Below, in pieces: positions 19,601 to 33,237 of a stretch of 64,000 nt of DNA; the first letter of the stretch is position 1; the number at the start of each line of letters is the position of its first letter. The translations under genes and the position numbers were made by a program. Source of the stretch: Caulochytrium protostelioides (taxonomy: Eukaryota > Chytridiomycota > Caulochytriomycetes > Caulochytriales > Caulochytriaceae); NCBI GenBank assembly GCA_003615045.1, contig ML014145.1, positions 62,001 to 126,000 of the forward strand, given 5' to 3'. The notes beneath the pieces are model-generated. The model searched no databases, had not been told where the DNA came from, and saw only the letters and a program-made list of their open reading frames with translations.

Positions 19601-22600
19601 AGCAGGCTCGCGGGGATCCCGGCGGGGATCGACGCGAACCGCGAGTTGATGGTCAGCGGCGGTTTGGACGGCGTCGCGCCCTGGCCACCGCCCGCGCTGG
19701 CACTCGACGGCTGTGACGGCTGCGAGGCCGGGGCGGCAGCCGCGGAAGACACACCGCCCCGTGCCGGCGAAGCGCCCGAAGCGAGCGTCAACGGCTTCGC
19801 TGCCCCGCGGGTGGTGGAAGGCCCGATGATCTGGGAGGTGACGAGCCGGTCCACGGTCTGCAAGTCAGGGCACTCCAAGTCGAGAATCGCGAGCAGCAGC
19901 TGGCAGATTTCGGCACGCGAGCGGCTGCAGTGGCACAGGTCCCGCAGGATACTCTGCAGCTTGGGTTTTTCGACCGGGTCAGGCAGGTAGAGCAGCCGCA
20001 GCAGCGAGATAATGCCCGACGGGTCGAGCACCTGGAAGGCGTCCACGGACGCGCGGGGCGGGTCGTCGTGGCCGGGGCGGTGCAGGCTTCCGGTGGGGCG
20101 TGGCGCCGTCCCAGCACTCACGCCGCCATGCGGAAGGAGCGACACGAGCGACGCCGGCTGCATCGCCGACATGAGGCGATAGATGTATTCATCGTCAAGC
20201 GGACTTGACCCCGTGGACACTGGTGCCGTGGCGGCACCGGCGGCGCCATCTGCAGGGGCCGGTGTGGCGGAGGCGGCGGCGGGCGCCGCTGCGGTGGTAG
20301 TGGTGGCAGCAGCAGCAGCAGCAGCGGCCGCTTCGGCATTGGCGCGGAGCCGCTGTTCGCGCAAGCGCTCCCACCGCTGCTGGGCGAGGATTTCTTCGCG
20401 CAGGTCGGGCGGCAGCGCGGCGAGGAACTCGGGGTCGACATCCTCTACTGCTTCCGCCGTTGGGAGCTCGACGCCTACGGCACCCTCGGGCGCTGCGGCG
20501 GGCTGCGTGCGGGCGCGCTCGCGGTCGTCGAGCTCGCGGCGGTGGTTGTGCCAGATTTCGGCGCGCATCGCGGGCGGCAAAGCGCGCATGAACTCGGCGT
20601 CGATGCCGGTGCCAGCGATATCGACCGTCTCATCGCCGAGATCGATCATGATGGGCGTCGGCGCGGCCGCGACCGCAGCGACGGCGGCTGGCGGGTCCGT
20701 TGGCGGGGTCGTGACGTCCACAGGCGGCGTCGTCCCAGCAGCCGATACCGATGCCGCGGGGGCGGTGGGCGTCGAGGTGGCGGGCGCAGCAGCCTCGCTG
20801 TCCGCGCGCACGTCCATCGGCGTAGCGGCCGGCGGCGACGCCTCGACGCCCGCAGCGGCGACGGTGGCGGCGGCGGTGGCGGCGGTGGTGGCAGCGGTGG
20901 TGGCGGCAGACGTGGCGGCGACAGCCCGTTCGGCCTCGAGTTTGCGCTGAGTCTCGGCTTCGATGGCGGCCTTCACGCGGCGTCGGGAGTCGGCGGCTTC
21001 GGCGCGACGGAATCGCTCGAGAGCGGGCGGTAGCATGCGGTTCATGACGGCGTTGCGGACCTTGGCTGCCTTGTAGATGGCGGGCCAGCCGGTGCCGAGA
21101 CGGAACTGGACAAGGTCGCGCCACGGGTAGCGGAACGGATCGACCGGCAGGTTGCGGTGCAGCAGCGTCATGCGGGCCGCGCGGTGCTTGGCGGCTTCAT
21201 CTTCGTCCGACAGCGTGGTCCGACGCGTCGTGCCCACCGTGCGGGTGGCCGTGCGGGTGCCGGCGTTGCCCGCGTCGGTATCGCCCGCCCGACCCGCTGC
21301 GGCGTCGTCATCATTGAGACTCTCAACACTAGCGGAGATCGGCGCTTCCAGGGAGGGCGCCGGCGGCGCGGACGGGCGCGAGAAGACTTGCTGCATAATG
21401 GTGGCAGCGTTGTTGCCCACGATTTCGCGGAAGACCTCGATGTCCAGCAGCACGCCGTAGTTGTGGGAGGTATCATGGGTGACACTCGGAAGAATGCCGT
21501 TGGCCGAGTCGTACCGGTCGAGGGGATACGAGGAGCCGGCCGGGTTAAGCAGATCGAGCGGGTCCACCTGGCCGAGCACGGAGGTGCGCAGCGGATGCTC
21601 GATATAACGCGTGCTGAGCGCGTCGTTCAGGTACGCGTTCGGGTCGCGGACGGTGCGATGCGGGCTCGTCGTGCGTGGGCGCAACCAGCTCATGCTCGGG
21701 TCCTGATTGGCCCAGTGGACGTCGACGCCGCCCGAGTTCATGTCGACCTCCACGATCTGGCGCGCGCGGTCCGACAGGAGCGACGTGCCCGGGTTGATAC
21801 TAACGCTGTCGATGAGGATGGGGCCGTCGCCTGCGGCGCCCGCCGACGTCGCCAGCATCTCCATGACGTTGTCCAGGTTGGGACGGAAGTCATGGCGCGC
21901 GTGGTGGTGGTGGTGGCCGCTGCCGCCGCCCACGGCGCCGTCAGCGCCGCCGCCCATATGCGCGGCCGTCTCAAACCGGATCTCGGAGTCATCATCGGTA
22001 TCGAAATCGGAGTACTCGTCGGAGTACTCGTCGTCGACCGCGTAGTCGGGGACGGCGGCGTCGGCGTCGCGGGTCCAACCGTCGTTGGCGCGAGACGGAC
22101 GGCGCGCGCTGTTCGCATTCGGCGTCGCGGCGTTGGCGGCGGCGTTGTGCGGCGGTGGGATCGAGCCAACCGACTGCACGACGACTTCCATCGGGCCTGA
22201 GGGCGCCGAGCCGGGCGACATGGCCACCATCGAATCCAGGAACGACAGGGCGTGGCGGACGTCGGAGGGACGCACCGATTCGGGCGGGCCGCGGGCTTCG
22301 GCAGGGACGTCGTCATAGTACTCGTCCACCCGCAAAATGGCTTCTTCGTCCTCATCATCTGTGTAGGAGAGGGAATCGTCGTCATCATCATCATCATCGT
22401 CGTCGTCATCATCGTCGTCGTCATCGCCGTCACCATCATTATCAGCGGCGTCCTGCGCCTCGTCGATGAGATTGCGGTCGTCTTCGACGATGTCAGGATC
22501 ATTCATCAGAAGGGCTCGTTCCGAGCGGAGAGCCTCGCGGTAGGCCGAGTCGGAATCGAAGACATCACGTTCGCTTTCCATCTCGACGCCATCCATATTT

Positions 22601-25600
22601 TCGGAGAGGAGGTCGGCATCGGTAAGACCGTCGGATTCGCTATCATCCGTGTCATAGGGGTCTTCGTCTTCAGCGCCGCGGTACGGCGCCGGCATGACGA
22701 TCTCCATCTCTTCCTCCACGTCGGACTCGGGCTCGCCGCGCTCGGAGCCGTCGTCGTCGTGGTCGCCGGCGCCGTGGCAAGCGGCCATCTCCTCGTCTTC
22801 CATGGCCTCAAACTCCGACAGCGCGCCCGACCCGACTGACAGCTCTGATGAGTCGTCCGACCCGGTTTCCTCTGAGCCCGTGTTGTCGTTCACTGGCGCA
22901 TTGTAGATGCCCAGGGCAGAGTTGTCGATCATGTCCTGGACCCGCGGGTCCGTCTCGGGCTGTGGCGTGCGCTGGGGACCGCCATGGTCGTCGCTCGACG
23001 ATGACGACGACGACGAGCTGTCCATCATCCCTGCGTCGTCCTCGTTCTCATCTGCGTCGGCGCCGCCCCCGAAGGCCGAGGCCGAGAGATGCGAGCGGCC
23101 CAGGAGGGGTGGGTGGCGCAGCGCGCCGTGAGGCCGCCCCGACGGCGGCGGGTAGGCCACAGGCGGGAGTGCTGAGAGCTTGGCTTGCGACGCAAGCGAC
23201 GGCGCCACGGTGTGGCGCAGGTGGCTGAACCGGATCGCGGTATGCGTGAGCAGATGGATGCAGCCGAGCACGTCGCGCGCCACAAAGCGCGCGTCCACGT
23301 TGTAAGTGTCGATGTCGTTGAGCATGTCGACGAGGAATACGACGAAGCCCTTTTCGACCATGTAGCGGCCGACCTGGAAGGAGCAGTCTTCGAGAGGCCG
23401 AGCCCGCGGCGTCGCGATGTGGCGGATCAGCGCGCATACCGCATTGTAGCGCGAGTAGCGCAGCTCGATTGGCTCATGGGGCGACGCCGACCGCAGCACG
23501 CGGAGAACCGTTTCCAGCACGGCCTTGCGGGCATAGTAGATCGTGGCCTGGAGGGTGCGGTCCGGGTCGTCCCGCGTCAGGGGGCCCTCGGGGGGAATCA
23601 AGCATAGCGCCGCCAGAAACCCGCGGGCCCACTGGCTCTGCGCAATGCGCATGTGAACCACACACGATTTCTCCCAAGGCAGGCCGTCGATGCGGCCGAC
23701 CCGCTCGGGGCCGATCTCCTCTTCAAGCGCGTCGGCCAAGTGACCAACAATGCGGTGAGGCAGCAAATCCTGCACCAGATGGACCAACAGCGGGTTCGGC
23801 AGCACAGGCACGTGAATAAACGTCTTGCTCAGATCCTCCGTACCTGCTGCGGTTGCTGCGTTACTCGCCGGGTCAGCGGCAGCTGCGGGCTTCTTCACGT
23901 CCGAGAGAATCAGACGCGTCGTGATCGCGGGGTCCGGACGCGGGGGTGACAGCGCCGACGGTGACAGCGCCGACGGCGCATCGTCATTCACCGCTGCGTT
24001 GAGATCAGGCGTCTGGGAGCCCGGTGGCGGCGGCGAGGTCACGCCTGCCGGCTGGCCAGCCGCATGCGTGGCCTGGGGCGCCGCCGAGGCGGACTGCGAG
24101 GGCAGGCGGATCTCCTTCATGCGCGTCACGGGCGACGCGGCCATCAGGATATCGAGACGAAGCTGCGGGTACGCGCGCGCGATGTCGCAGAGCAGGCACA
24201 GGAACATCGAGCGGTACATATGCGCTTCCTCCTGCTCGCAACGCGAGGGCCACGCGGGCGCTTCGGACGCTGGAGACGCCGGGGGCGGCGGGCCCACCGG
24301 GTAGCTGGTGCGCACGGACATGAGGCACGTGACCAGATAGGTGAGCACCTGGGTCGCGACCGTCTTATCGATCGTCTGCGCCACAAAGAGGCGCTGGTCC
24401 AGCACGCGGCTGCTCTGACCACCCGAAGTTTCGTCGACGGCTTCGGTGCTCGTGCCTGCCTCCGTGCTTTTCGTCGCCGGCGGGGTTTCCGTCGAGCCTT
24501 CCGGAGCTGCCGTGGTGCCCATGGCGTCCGTGGCGTCCGCGGCATCCGTGGTCACCGGTCGATCCGTCGGCGTCGCGGCAGCGTCCTCCACTTCCGCCAA
24601 CTCCGACGCGGGCACCGTCTTGGGTTTCAGCTCCGCAAACAAGGGGTTGACCGGCGGCAGGCGGAACTGCGCCATTTCGGTAAACAACTCAGTAAACAGC
24701 CGGTCGTTGCGGTTGATGAAAGGTCCCAGGTTGTGCGGGAAGAAGTTCATGCCGATCGGGGCTTTCGAGAGCACGACGCGCAGCTCGCGAGCCATCTTGG
24801 CACGAACGAGCGCCTCGTCCTCGATCAGCACGTCGATGATACTCAGCGTCAGCTGGTAGTAGTGGCGGAATGAGCCGATCCAGCCCGTCGGGCGAAAGAG
24901 AGCCTCTAAGCCCGGCGTCGCGGTTAGGAAATGCTGCGTCATCCCCGGCAAGAGCAAGAGGCGCAGCACTTCCTGGAATAGGGCTTGACCAAGCCCGTTC
25001 TTGACCATCTGTTCGGGCGTCGCGCGACGGATCATGGCGACATAGAAGGACAAGAGCTGCTGGTTCTGCGTTTCCGAAAGCTGCTTGTGGGCAAACTCGT
25101 AGATCGGCGTCATGGTGGTCGCGAACTTGGGATCGACGGCGAGTTTTTCTTCAACAATGGTGTTTCCGTCGATCATGTAGTTCTGCAGCAGCATCAGCAT
25201 CATGGGCACGTGCGGCAGGTTCAACCAGGTCTGGAGCCTGGCATCCTCCGCAGCAGAGTGGCGGCCGAATTGCTCCAAGACAACGTCAACAAAGTGCATG
25301 ATGGCGTCGCCGAGGCATTCGAGCACGTGGGGCGCTGCCACGAAATCGGTTTCTTTTTGAATCTTGACGGGCGAGACCATCATGAGCAGCAGCTGGAGAC
25401 GGCCGATCTTGGTCTCGGCGCCACCATACTTGTCGGCCAACCGTTTCCGCTTCATCTCACCGGTCGCCCCGGCCGTCGACGATGACGATGATACGTCGGC
25501 GGTAGACGCAGACGTCGTCAAGAGATGCGACCAAAAGTCGCGCGTGTAAGGCTCTGCCAGCAGGCGCGTCATGTGGGTTAGGGCGTGAGGCTCGTTGTGG

Positions 25601-27961
25601 CACATGTGCTGAACAAAGTTTTGGACATCGTGCACAAGTTCAGGCAGTTCGTCGACCAGCGACACGACCGACTGGCACAGCATCGTCCGTTCGGTAAAGG
25701 ACGGCGTCAGCCTGGGCGTGGCGGGGGCCGTCGACGCAGCGACTGCGCCACGGGACCCGGCCGCTCCGGTCGCACCGGCCGCCGTGTCGGGCGCTTCCAA
25801 GAAAGCCGCGCGAATGAAAGACGTGACGGCGTCGGCCGCGGCTGTGGACGACAGGCCGCGCGAAGCAGCCAGCGTGCTCGTCGTCGCCGGCGTGCTCGCC
25901 GCAGCTGTGGTCGTTGCCGTACCCGGCACCGCAGCCGGTGCTGGCGTAGCAGCCGCCGCGTCAGCCATGGCGACATCGTGATTGGCCGACGTGGGGGCCG
26001 GCGCCGGCTCATCTGTCGCAGCGGTGGCGGTCGTCGGGGCCGCGGCCGCGCTGTCGTCGGCGGCGGGCGCATCGGGGTGCGACAGCAGCCAGTCAATGGC
26101 GCGAGCGACGCTGTTGTGCGTCTGGCTCAGGGCATGCAAGGCCTGGGCCTCAGTGAATCCGATGTCGGTGATTTGAGCGATCACCGCGTCGCTGGGCGGC
26201 GGGCGGGCAGGCGCTGCAGGGGGTGACGTACCTGGAGCGCCGGAAGCGCGAGCCGCGGCGGGGGACCCAGCGGCCGCCGCGGAGGGCGGCGAGCCGCCGA
26301 AGGCGAAGGGCGCGGTCTGCTGCTGGTCGCCGAGCAACTGCCGCAGCGTGCGCTGCGCGAAGCCCTCGCCGCGCGAGAAACCCGGCAAGTCGGCCACCAC
26401 GGTGGTCGCGTCGCGCGGGCCCTGGGAGGCCGTGATGGCGCTGATGACGCCTGGCAGCCAGGGATTCTTAGGCCGAAGTGGGGACTTCCCTGTCTTGGTC
26501 TCCCACGCCGCCAGCAGGCGCTTCGCGAGCGCAATCATGAGCTGCAGCGAGACGGTGTCGATGTACAGCAGCGGGCTCGCGCTCATGTCGCACAGTGACG
26601 GCAGCGTAATGCCCGCGACAGGCGGTGTGGCCGGATCTGCTGCCGCCTGAGGACCCGCCGCAGCGGCCGTGACATCGTCTTCGGCATCACCGGACTTCGT
26701 CGCCGCCTCGGTCGACGGAGCGCCGGCGTTGTCGGCGGGACCTGGCAGCTGCTCGACTGACAGCGACGCCGCCGCAGTGGGAGCGACAGGACTCAGCGCT
26801 GCTATATCCGTCGAGCTCGACGCGGTCGGCTGCCACCAGGTGATCACGCGGTTCATAATGACCGCTTGGGACAAGTCGTGGAGGTCATCCTGATCGATAT
26901 AGAAAGGCATCGTGCGGTCCGCGGGCAGCGTCGATCGCGTGGACACCAAGTCGGGGCCGTCCATCTCGGTCAGCAAGATCAGGCAGGCCTTGCCCATCGC
27001 TGACACGAGCGCTTGTTTGCGCTCCAAGTCCGCCATGGCGGCCATCGAGACCATCGGCGTCGTCGTGGACGTCGCCGTCGCCTTGGTGGCATCCAGCTGA
27101 GCCATCGCGTAGTTGATACGGATGGACCAGCTCAGGACGTTTTCCGTGAACGAGAGCAAGGTGTCGAGACCGCGGATTCGGAGCACGGCGTGCATCGCAA
27201 TGGCCGAGCGGGCCAAGACTTTGTAGTTCGGAGCGGTCAGCAGCCGGTGAGCAATCGAGCGCAGGGCCAGCATGTAGTACTGCAGCGTCTCGAGCGAGGG
27301 CGCGGTGTCGACAGCGCCGCGCTGAGCGAGATCGGCGATCGCCGGGAACGCTGGCTTAGGGCGGCCGTCGGGGAACGTGAATTCGGGACGCGGTTTGATA
27401 ATGCCGTGGATCGCGGGCTCGGTCTTCGTTTTGCCACGGGGCGGTTTGAGGAACCAATGGCCGTGGTAGCGGTGGTCATGGCCGTCGTCAGACTGCGAGA
27501 AATCTGATGTATCGCCTTCCATGTATGCGCGGTAAGCATCATCATCATCGTCGTCGTCGTCGTCGTCATCATCATCGTCGTCGTCACCATCATCGTCGTC
27601 GTCGTCATCATCATCGTCATCACCATCGTCGTCGTCGTTGTCGTGGTGGTTCTCATCTTCATCGATGCTGACGTACTCATCATCGTCCAAGGCGGCAACC
27701 TCTTCATCAATGATCATCGCATCGTCCGCATCGCCGTCTGCAGGCGGAGCAGCCGAGGAGGTCGGTGCCACGGTCGCATCGGCAATCGTTGAAGCAGGCG
27801 CATCAGCAGCGAGAGCAGGCGCAGGAGCGCTAGCTGTAGCAGCGGCGGCGGAGGCCGAGGGAGAAGCCGGAGCAACCGACGCGCCCGACGACGGCTTCTC
27901 GGCCGACGGGGATGCGACGGAAGGCTGAGCGCTAGACGACGGCATCGACGATGCTGCCGCT

Positions 27962-27994
<33 letters not shown>

Positions 27995-30900
27995 GCCGAT
28001 GAAGAAGGACTCTGGGCCTCCGGGGCCACCATGTGCGCAAACGAAAGCGGACCGTCCTCGGTGCCTTTGGGGCCCATCCATGGCAGCGCCACGATCGGGC
28101 CCCGAATTGCTTGCGACGTCGCGGAGCCGTCATGCTCCGGCTCACTGTCGTCCGTCGCGGCCGTCGAGGTCGCCGTGCAGGCCAGCGCGTGCTGGGCACG
28201 ACGCCACGTGAGGTGGCTCAGACTCGCGTAAACAATGTCGCCGACCACGTGGTTGATCAAACGGAAGGACTCGCGGTCGGCGACGCGGCGGACATCCACT
28301 AGCCGCACGACGTTCGACAGCACGCCGTCGGCCGCGTGGCCGGTCAAGGTCAGGAGTCGGCTCCACATGAGCGCATTCTGCGTGCGGGTAAACACGCGGC
28401 GTACCGTGGCCGCCGATAGCGGCGGGATCAGCGCGGCGGAAGGCGCATCGGACAGCGGCTTCGGCGGCGTCCGCGTGGCGTCTGCGGGCGGCGGCGTCCG
28501 GCGCAGGATCTGTAGGATCTGGTGCTCCAGGTGGCTCGCCGTGTCCGAGAGCGCCAGGTTGGCCGTCGCGCCGTGGGCGGCGTCGGTGCTGTCGGCCGAC
28601 CACGAGGCGGGCGGCGCCGTCTGCACGGCGCGCATGATCGCGAGCAGCGTGTCGCGTGTGGGGGTGTCCAGCTCGGCCGCCGCCGACGACGACTCGGAGA
28701 CAATCTTGGCCAAGCCCACGATGTCGGCCATCGCGCGCTGCAGCGCGTTGGAGGCGAGATGGACACCCTCCATCCACATGATCCGCTGCAGGTTGGCCAG
28801 GCCGTCAATCAAGCGCCGGGCCTGCTGCTGGGCCTGGAGGGTACGGGCCTTCGTCTCGGCACGGGAGAGCGATGGGCCGTCCGAGGACGCCACGTGGCGG
28901 TCGGGCATCATGAGGCCGAGCACGAACGTGATGCTTTTGGAGAACCCACTCGTCGCGACCTGGACCGTCATGTCGGCCATCAGCAGACAGTAGAGGCGCA
29001 TCGTTTTCAGCGCGCGGAAGGTGCGCTGCGCCTGGACGCGGTCCTGCGCGATCGGCAACGGCGTGGCCGCCGTTGATGGCGATGTTGCTGATGACGCAGA
29101 CGCATCGACGCTGCCGCTGGTGAGATCACACCACTGCGAGACCAAACCGCGATGCGAATCCGGGAAGTCGAACAGCGACCCCAGGCGCGCGAGGTTGGCC
29201 ATGACACGGGTATGAATCTGCGGCGGAACCTCGGACGGCCCTACGTCACTCAGGATCTTGATCAAGAAGGCAATCAGGGTGTTGTTCCAGTCAAAGGGGA
29301 CGATGTCCAGGTCAAACACATCCAACAGCAGCACGGCGCCGCCGAGGCGGAGGAAGTGACGGGAGTGTGTCGGATTCATGAAGAAGCCGTCCAGGAAATG
29401 GGCCAGCCCCTCAATATACTCCATCGTGATCTGCCCGTGGCCTGGCGGCGGCGGAAACAGCCACGACTCGATCATCGTCTCCACCTCGGCGACAGCGGGG
29501 CCGGCCGGGGCCTCGGACGGGGGAGCCGGCTCGGCGTACCACTCCATGACTAAGCCACGCACATGGGCAGCGTCGGCCTCGGGCTCGAGGGGATGCTGGG
29601 CCCAATCGTCGTGCCAGCCACAGGGCACGACGGCGCTGCGCGCGCGCGGCGGCTGCGGCCGGATCGTCATGGTCTGGAGGTGGCGGCTCTCACGACGACC
29701 GCGCTCCAAGATCTCGCGGAACGCGCGCACGATGCACGCCATGACCGTATCGCCGAGCGGCGGGTGGTGTCGCACAAGCTCGTCCATACCGGTACCGACG
29801 AGGTGCGGCACGTCGTGGTCGCGCAACGTGCGCACGTGCTCGCTCTGGGTGAAAATCGACAGAAACAGCGCGATCGGGCTATGCGGCGGCGGCGTGATCA
29901 GCGCCGGCTCCGCCGCGACGCGGGTCTCAGTCGCTGGAAGCGATGGGGGCGCGGCGGAAGCGGCCGTCGCGGTCGTTGGCGGCGGCGCGGCCGCCGACGA
30001 GGTCACAGGCTGCGAGGCCGAGTTGGTATCGTCGCGGGGTTCGGTGGGGCTCGCAGTCGACGCGCTGGACGCGGCAGGCGCTGAGATCGTGGCCGCGGAC
30101 GCCGCCGCAGACGTCGCTGCAGGCGGCGCCGTGGTGGTGATATCTGTCTCGCCGAGAATCATCTTGAGACCCGCAGCGTTCAGACAGATCGCACCAAAAG
30201 CATTCGGGAAGGCGCTGGCGACCTCGGCGCTCGGTGGCAAGGGGTCGCGCACCAAGCCGGCAAGGAAGGCCTGCGGGACGCCCTGCTCCTGTAGGACGGG
30301 CAGGCTGGTGGGCTCGTTGTGCACGAGGGTCGCCATGATGTTGATGGCGATGCCGTAGACAAGGTGGCCGAAGGCCGGGCCGTGGTCAAAGCACTGCTTG
30401 AGGATCTTGGGCAGCGGGCCATCGATCAGACTGCGCACACGCTCGTGCGCGCCCATCGACTGCAGCAGGTGTAGCACAAACTTCATGAGCGACCGCAGCA
30501 GCACGATTCGCTCGAACGGCACATACGGTGTGCCCTGGGACTGCGTGAACGCGCACTGGGCCCGGTACGCCGTCTGGATCAGCGAGGGCGGCGTCGCGTC
30601 CGCCGCGGCCGGCAGCGCCGCGGGGCCGTCGTCGCCGATGGCCGACACGACGGCGTCACACTCGGCCGACAAGCGCTGGATCACGACCGTGAGCCCGTCT
30701 TGGTCAAGGAAAGTGCTCGAGGACTGCGGCGCCGCATACAGAATGCTGTCCAGCAACAAGATCAGCTTCGCCGTGGTGCGCGAGGCAATCGGCGTGGGGT
30801 GCGTGACATCGAACGTCGCCATCTCGGTGCCCGATGCCGATGCGGACGCCGCGCCGCCTGGGGTCGGCGTGCTGGTCGCCGAGGCCGAGCCCGTCGCCGT

Positions 30901-33237
30901 GGTCGCCGTCGCCGTGGACGCGCCGCCACGGGCCGGCGGCTTCGGCTTGGGCGCGATGGCCGGGAGGACGGCGGGAATCACGCCGGCGCTGACCAGCATC
31001 ACGACGCCGGTCTGACAGGCCGTGAGAAACTGGCACAGCGTCAGGACTGCGTCGACCAGGTCGGTCTCGCCAGATGGGTCGGCGTGGGTGGCGGCGACGC
31101 CGGTGGAGGCGGCGGCGGCTTGGACCGCGGTGAGGTCGGCGCCCTTCGCTTCGGTCGTAAAGGTGGCAGCAAGCTGCTGGATCAAGCGGCGCAGCGTGAG
31201 CATGAGCAGGCCGTGGTTGAGGCCCGCGTCGATGTTGACGGCGACGTCGCGGAGCTCGCCGTGGTGCGCGGCGATGGCGCCAAGCGTGATCCAGGCGCCG
31301 GCGCGGACCGAGACGGGCAGCGTCATTGTCGACGACGATGACGACGACGACGACGACGACGACGACGTCCTCGCGTCCGACGCCGACGCGCGCGCGATGG
31401 TGGCCAAGTGGTTCACAATCTCAGGCTCATAGAGCAGGATCTCGTCGCGGACCGTCTCGACGCGGTTGAAGTGAATGAACACCGAGAGCGCGTACAGGCG
31501 GGCTAGCAGCAGCGTTTCGCGGACCTTCGACGGCGTCTCGGAGGCGGCCGTCGTGGCTACGCCACTCGCCGCGGCAGGACCCCAGGTCCCGCGGAACTGC
31601 TGGGCGATGCGGATGCGCTGGAAGAGAGCGAAGGTGTCGGTGTGTGAGAGGCTCTGGCACCAGCAGACGCGGGGCGCCACGGCCGCGAACTTGGCCTCGA
31701 TAGCCGCGACCTGCTGGAGTACGTACTCCGTCAGCTGGGTCGGGGACCACGGGTGCGTGTCGACGGCGACCATCGTGACGACGATCTGCCCGAGACTGAT
31801 GCCCGAGGCCGTGACGCCGGCCGCCAGCTCGGTCTTCACGTGGTCGGGCAGCACGCGGGTCGCCGGGTCGGCGGTGATGATCACGCCGGTCGGCGACACA
31901 TAGCGGACCACGGGCAGGCTCGCCGGGTCGCAGGGCGGCAGCAGTGTCGGAGGGGTCACGGCGACGTCAGCGCGATCGGCCATGACGGCATCCGCGTCGC
32001 CCGTCGCGACGGCGTGCGGGCATGCTGGCGCGGCCGTGGCGGCGGCCGTGGCGGCGGCGGCCGTCGACCCCGACGTCGTCGGGTCCCCCGCAGGCACGGA
32101 CAAGACGACGGGCTGCCAGTAGGTCCGGAAGTTGACGAGCCCCGACATCCGGTCCGGATGGGCGAGCACCGGCGCCGCCAGGTCGAGGGCCGGCTGGCTC
32201 CCGGCCGGCGACGCAGGCACGACCGGCGAGGTCACGGCGGCCGCCGACGCCGCAGCGGGCGGCGCCGACGACGGTGCCGTCGACGGCTTGGTCTGGCCCT
32301 TCTCGTGATGAGCATGGTGAGGGTGGTGATGATGATGATGATGGGCATCCGCGATGGGTGCCATCGCGCCGGTCGTCTTGGCCAGGACCTGGATGAGGGG
32401 CTGCAGACTGACGAGCTGCGACCGCATGGAGCGCTGGCCGCCGCTGGCGCGCTGGGCCGGGCGCAGGAGGGCGCGGAGGGTGGCGAGCAGAACAGCAGCG
32501 TCGTCGGTACCGAGCAGCGCATGGAGGCGCTCGTAGCTCGCATACAGGAGCCGGTTCGTGCAGTTCTCCCACAGCTGGCGCGTGAACGTCAGCAGGGCGA
32601 GCAACAAGCGGCGGTCGGCCGGCGCGAAGGGGTGCGACTGGAGGCCGTGCCGGTGGCGGTGGGCCACGAGGCGGCCGTGGGCGTCACGGACAGCGTCGTC
32701 GGGCAGGACGGAGCGCTTGCCCTTTTTGAGAGCGGCGGCGAGCTGCTGGCTGCTGGACTTCTCGGAGCGGTCCTTGTCCTTGCCGGCCGTTGGCGCGGCA
32801 CCGTCCGCGCCGTCGCCGGTGGGCCGCGGCGCGCCGTGGAGGCCATACTGGGTCAGCAAGCGCTCGAAGATGGCGTCGAAGCGATCGAGCACGGGGACCC
32901 AGAAGTTGAAGTCCGACTTGGGCCAGACCCACGTCGCCGCATGGACCTCTTCGAGCAGCGGCGGGAGCGCGGCTTCAGGAACGGCTACGAGCTGCCGGAC
33001 CAGGACGCAGATCGGCGCCGGCTACGAGGACGAGGACGAGGACGCGTACGAGTATGGAATGACAACGACAGCACAACAAAAGCGGCGGGGTGAGTGGCAC
33101 GGCGAGCACAGCCGGTCGGCCGATCCGCCCCACCGCGGATCGCCAATCGGGCGGGCGGGCGGTTGGGGGGGGGGGACATCAGGGGAGCAACTTACCGCTG
33201 GGCCGAGCCCGTTGAGTCGGGACCGTGTCACCTTCAT
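16636..33237 (-). CDS. TOM1: Giant HECT E3 ubiquitin ligase of the Tom1/HUWE1 family
   Basis: Exon 1 is 33237-33196 (MKVTRSRLNGLGPA; animal HUWE1 also begins with an MKVDR-type N-terminus). Exon 2 is 33021-16636, 16,386 nt without interruption. Total 5475 residues, against about 4370 in human HUWE1 and 3270 in yeast Tom1. The exon junction leads into WPKSDFNFWVPVLDRFD, the conserved family opening. Helical-repeat (DUF908/DUF913-like) segments occupy much of the first ~900 residues. A UBA domain lies at ~2289-2330 (AQITDIGFTEAQALHALSQT). Two UBM/DUF4414 motifs occur at ~4147 (FMRALPPAMRAEIW) and ~4208 (FLAALPPDLREEIL). The HECT domain spans ~5124-5475, with catalytic Cys5442 in SAHTCFNQVDLPEY, 33 residues from the end exactly as in HUWE1. 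No WWE domain was recognised. The protein should build ubiquitin chains on chromatin, ribosomal and quality-control substrates; this is family inference. Asp-rich and Ala-rich runs account for much of the extra length. Confidence 0.95.
33022..33195 (-). other. First intron of the TOM1/HUWE1-like gene
   Basis: Donor GTAAGT begins at 33195; the acceptor ends in TAG at 33022 after a run of TCCTCG repeats that serves as polypyrimidine tract. It is 174 nt, phase 0. Without it, an in-frame stop (that TAG) cuts the protein off from any ATG. An 11-base C run (G on the plus strand, 33165-33175) sits near the donor. Confidence 0.85.

Noticed and set aside
31345-31370. (GAC/GTC)n microsatellite, considered as an independent repeat feature
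   Set aside because: It encodes a poly-Ser run inside the HUWE1-like frame. Similar triplet runs occur in nearly every gene here and are coding low complexity rather than separate elements.
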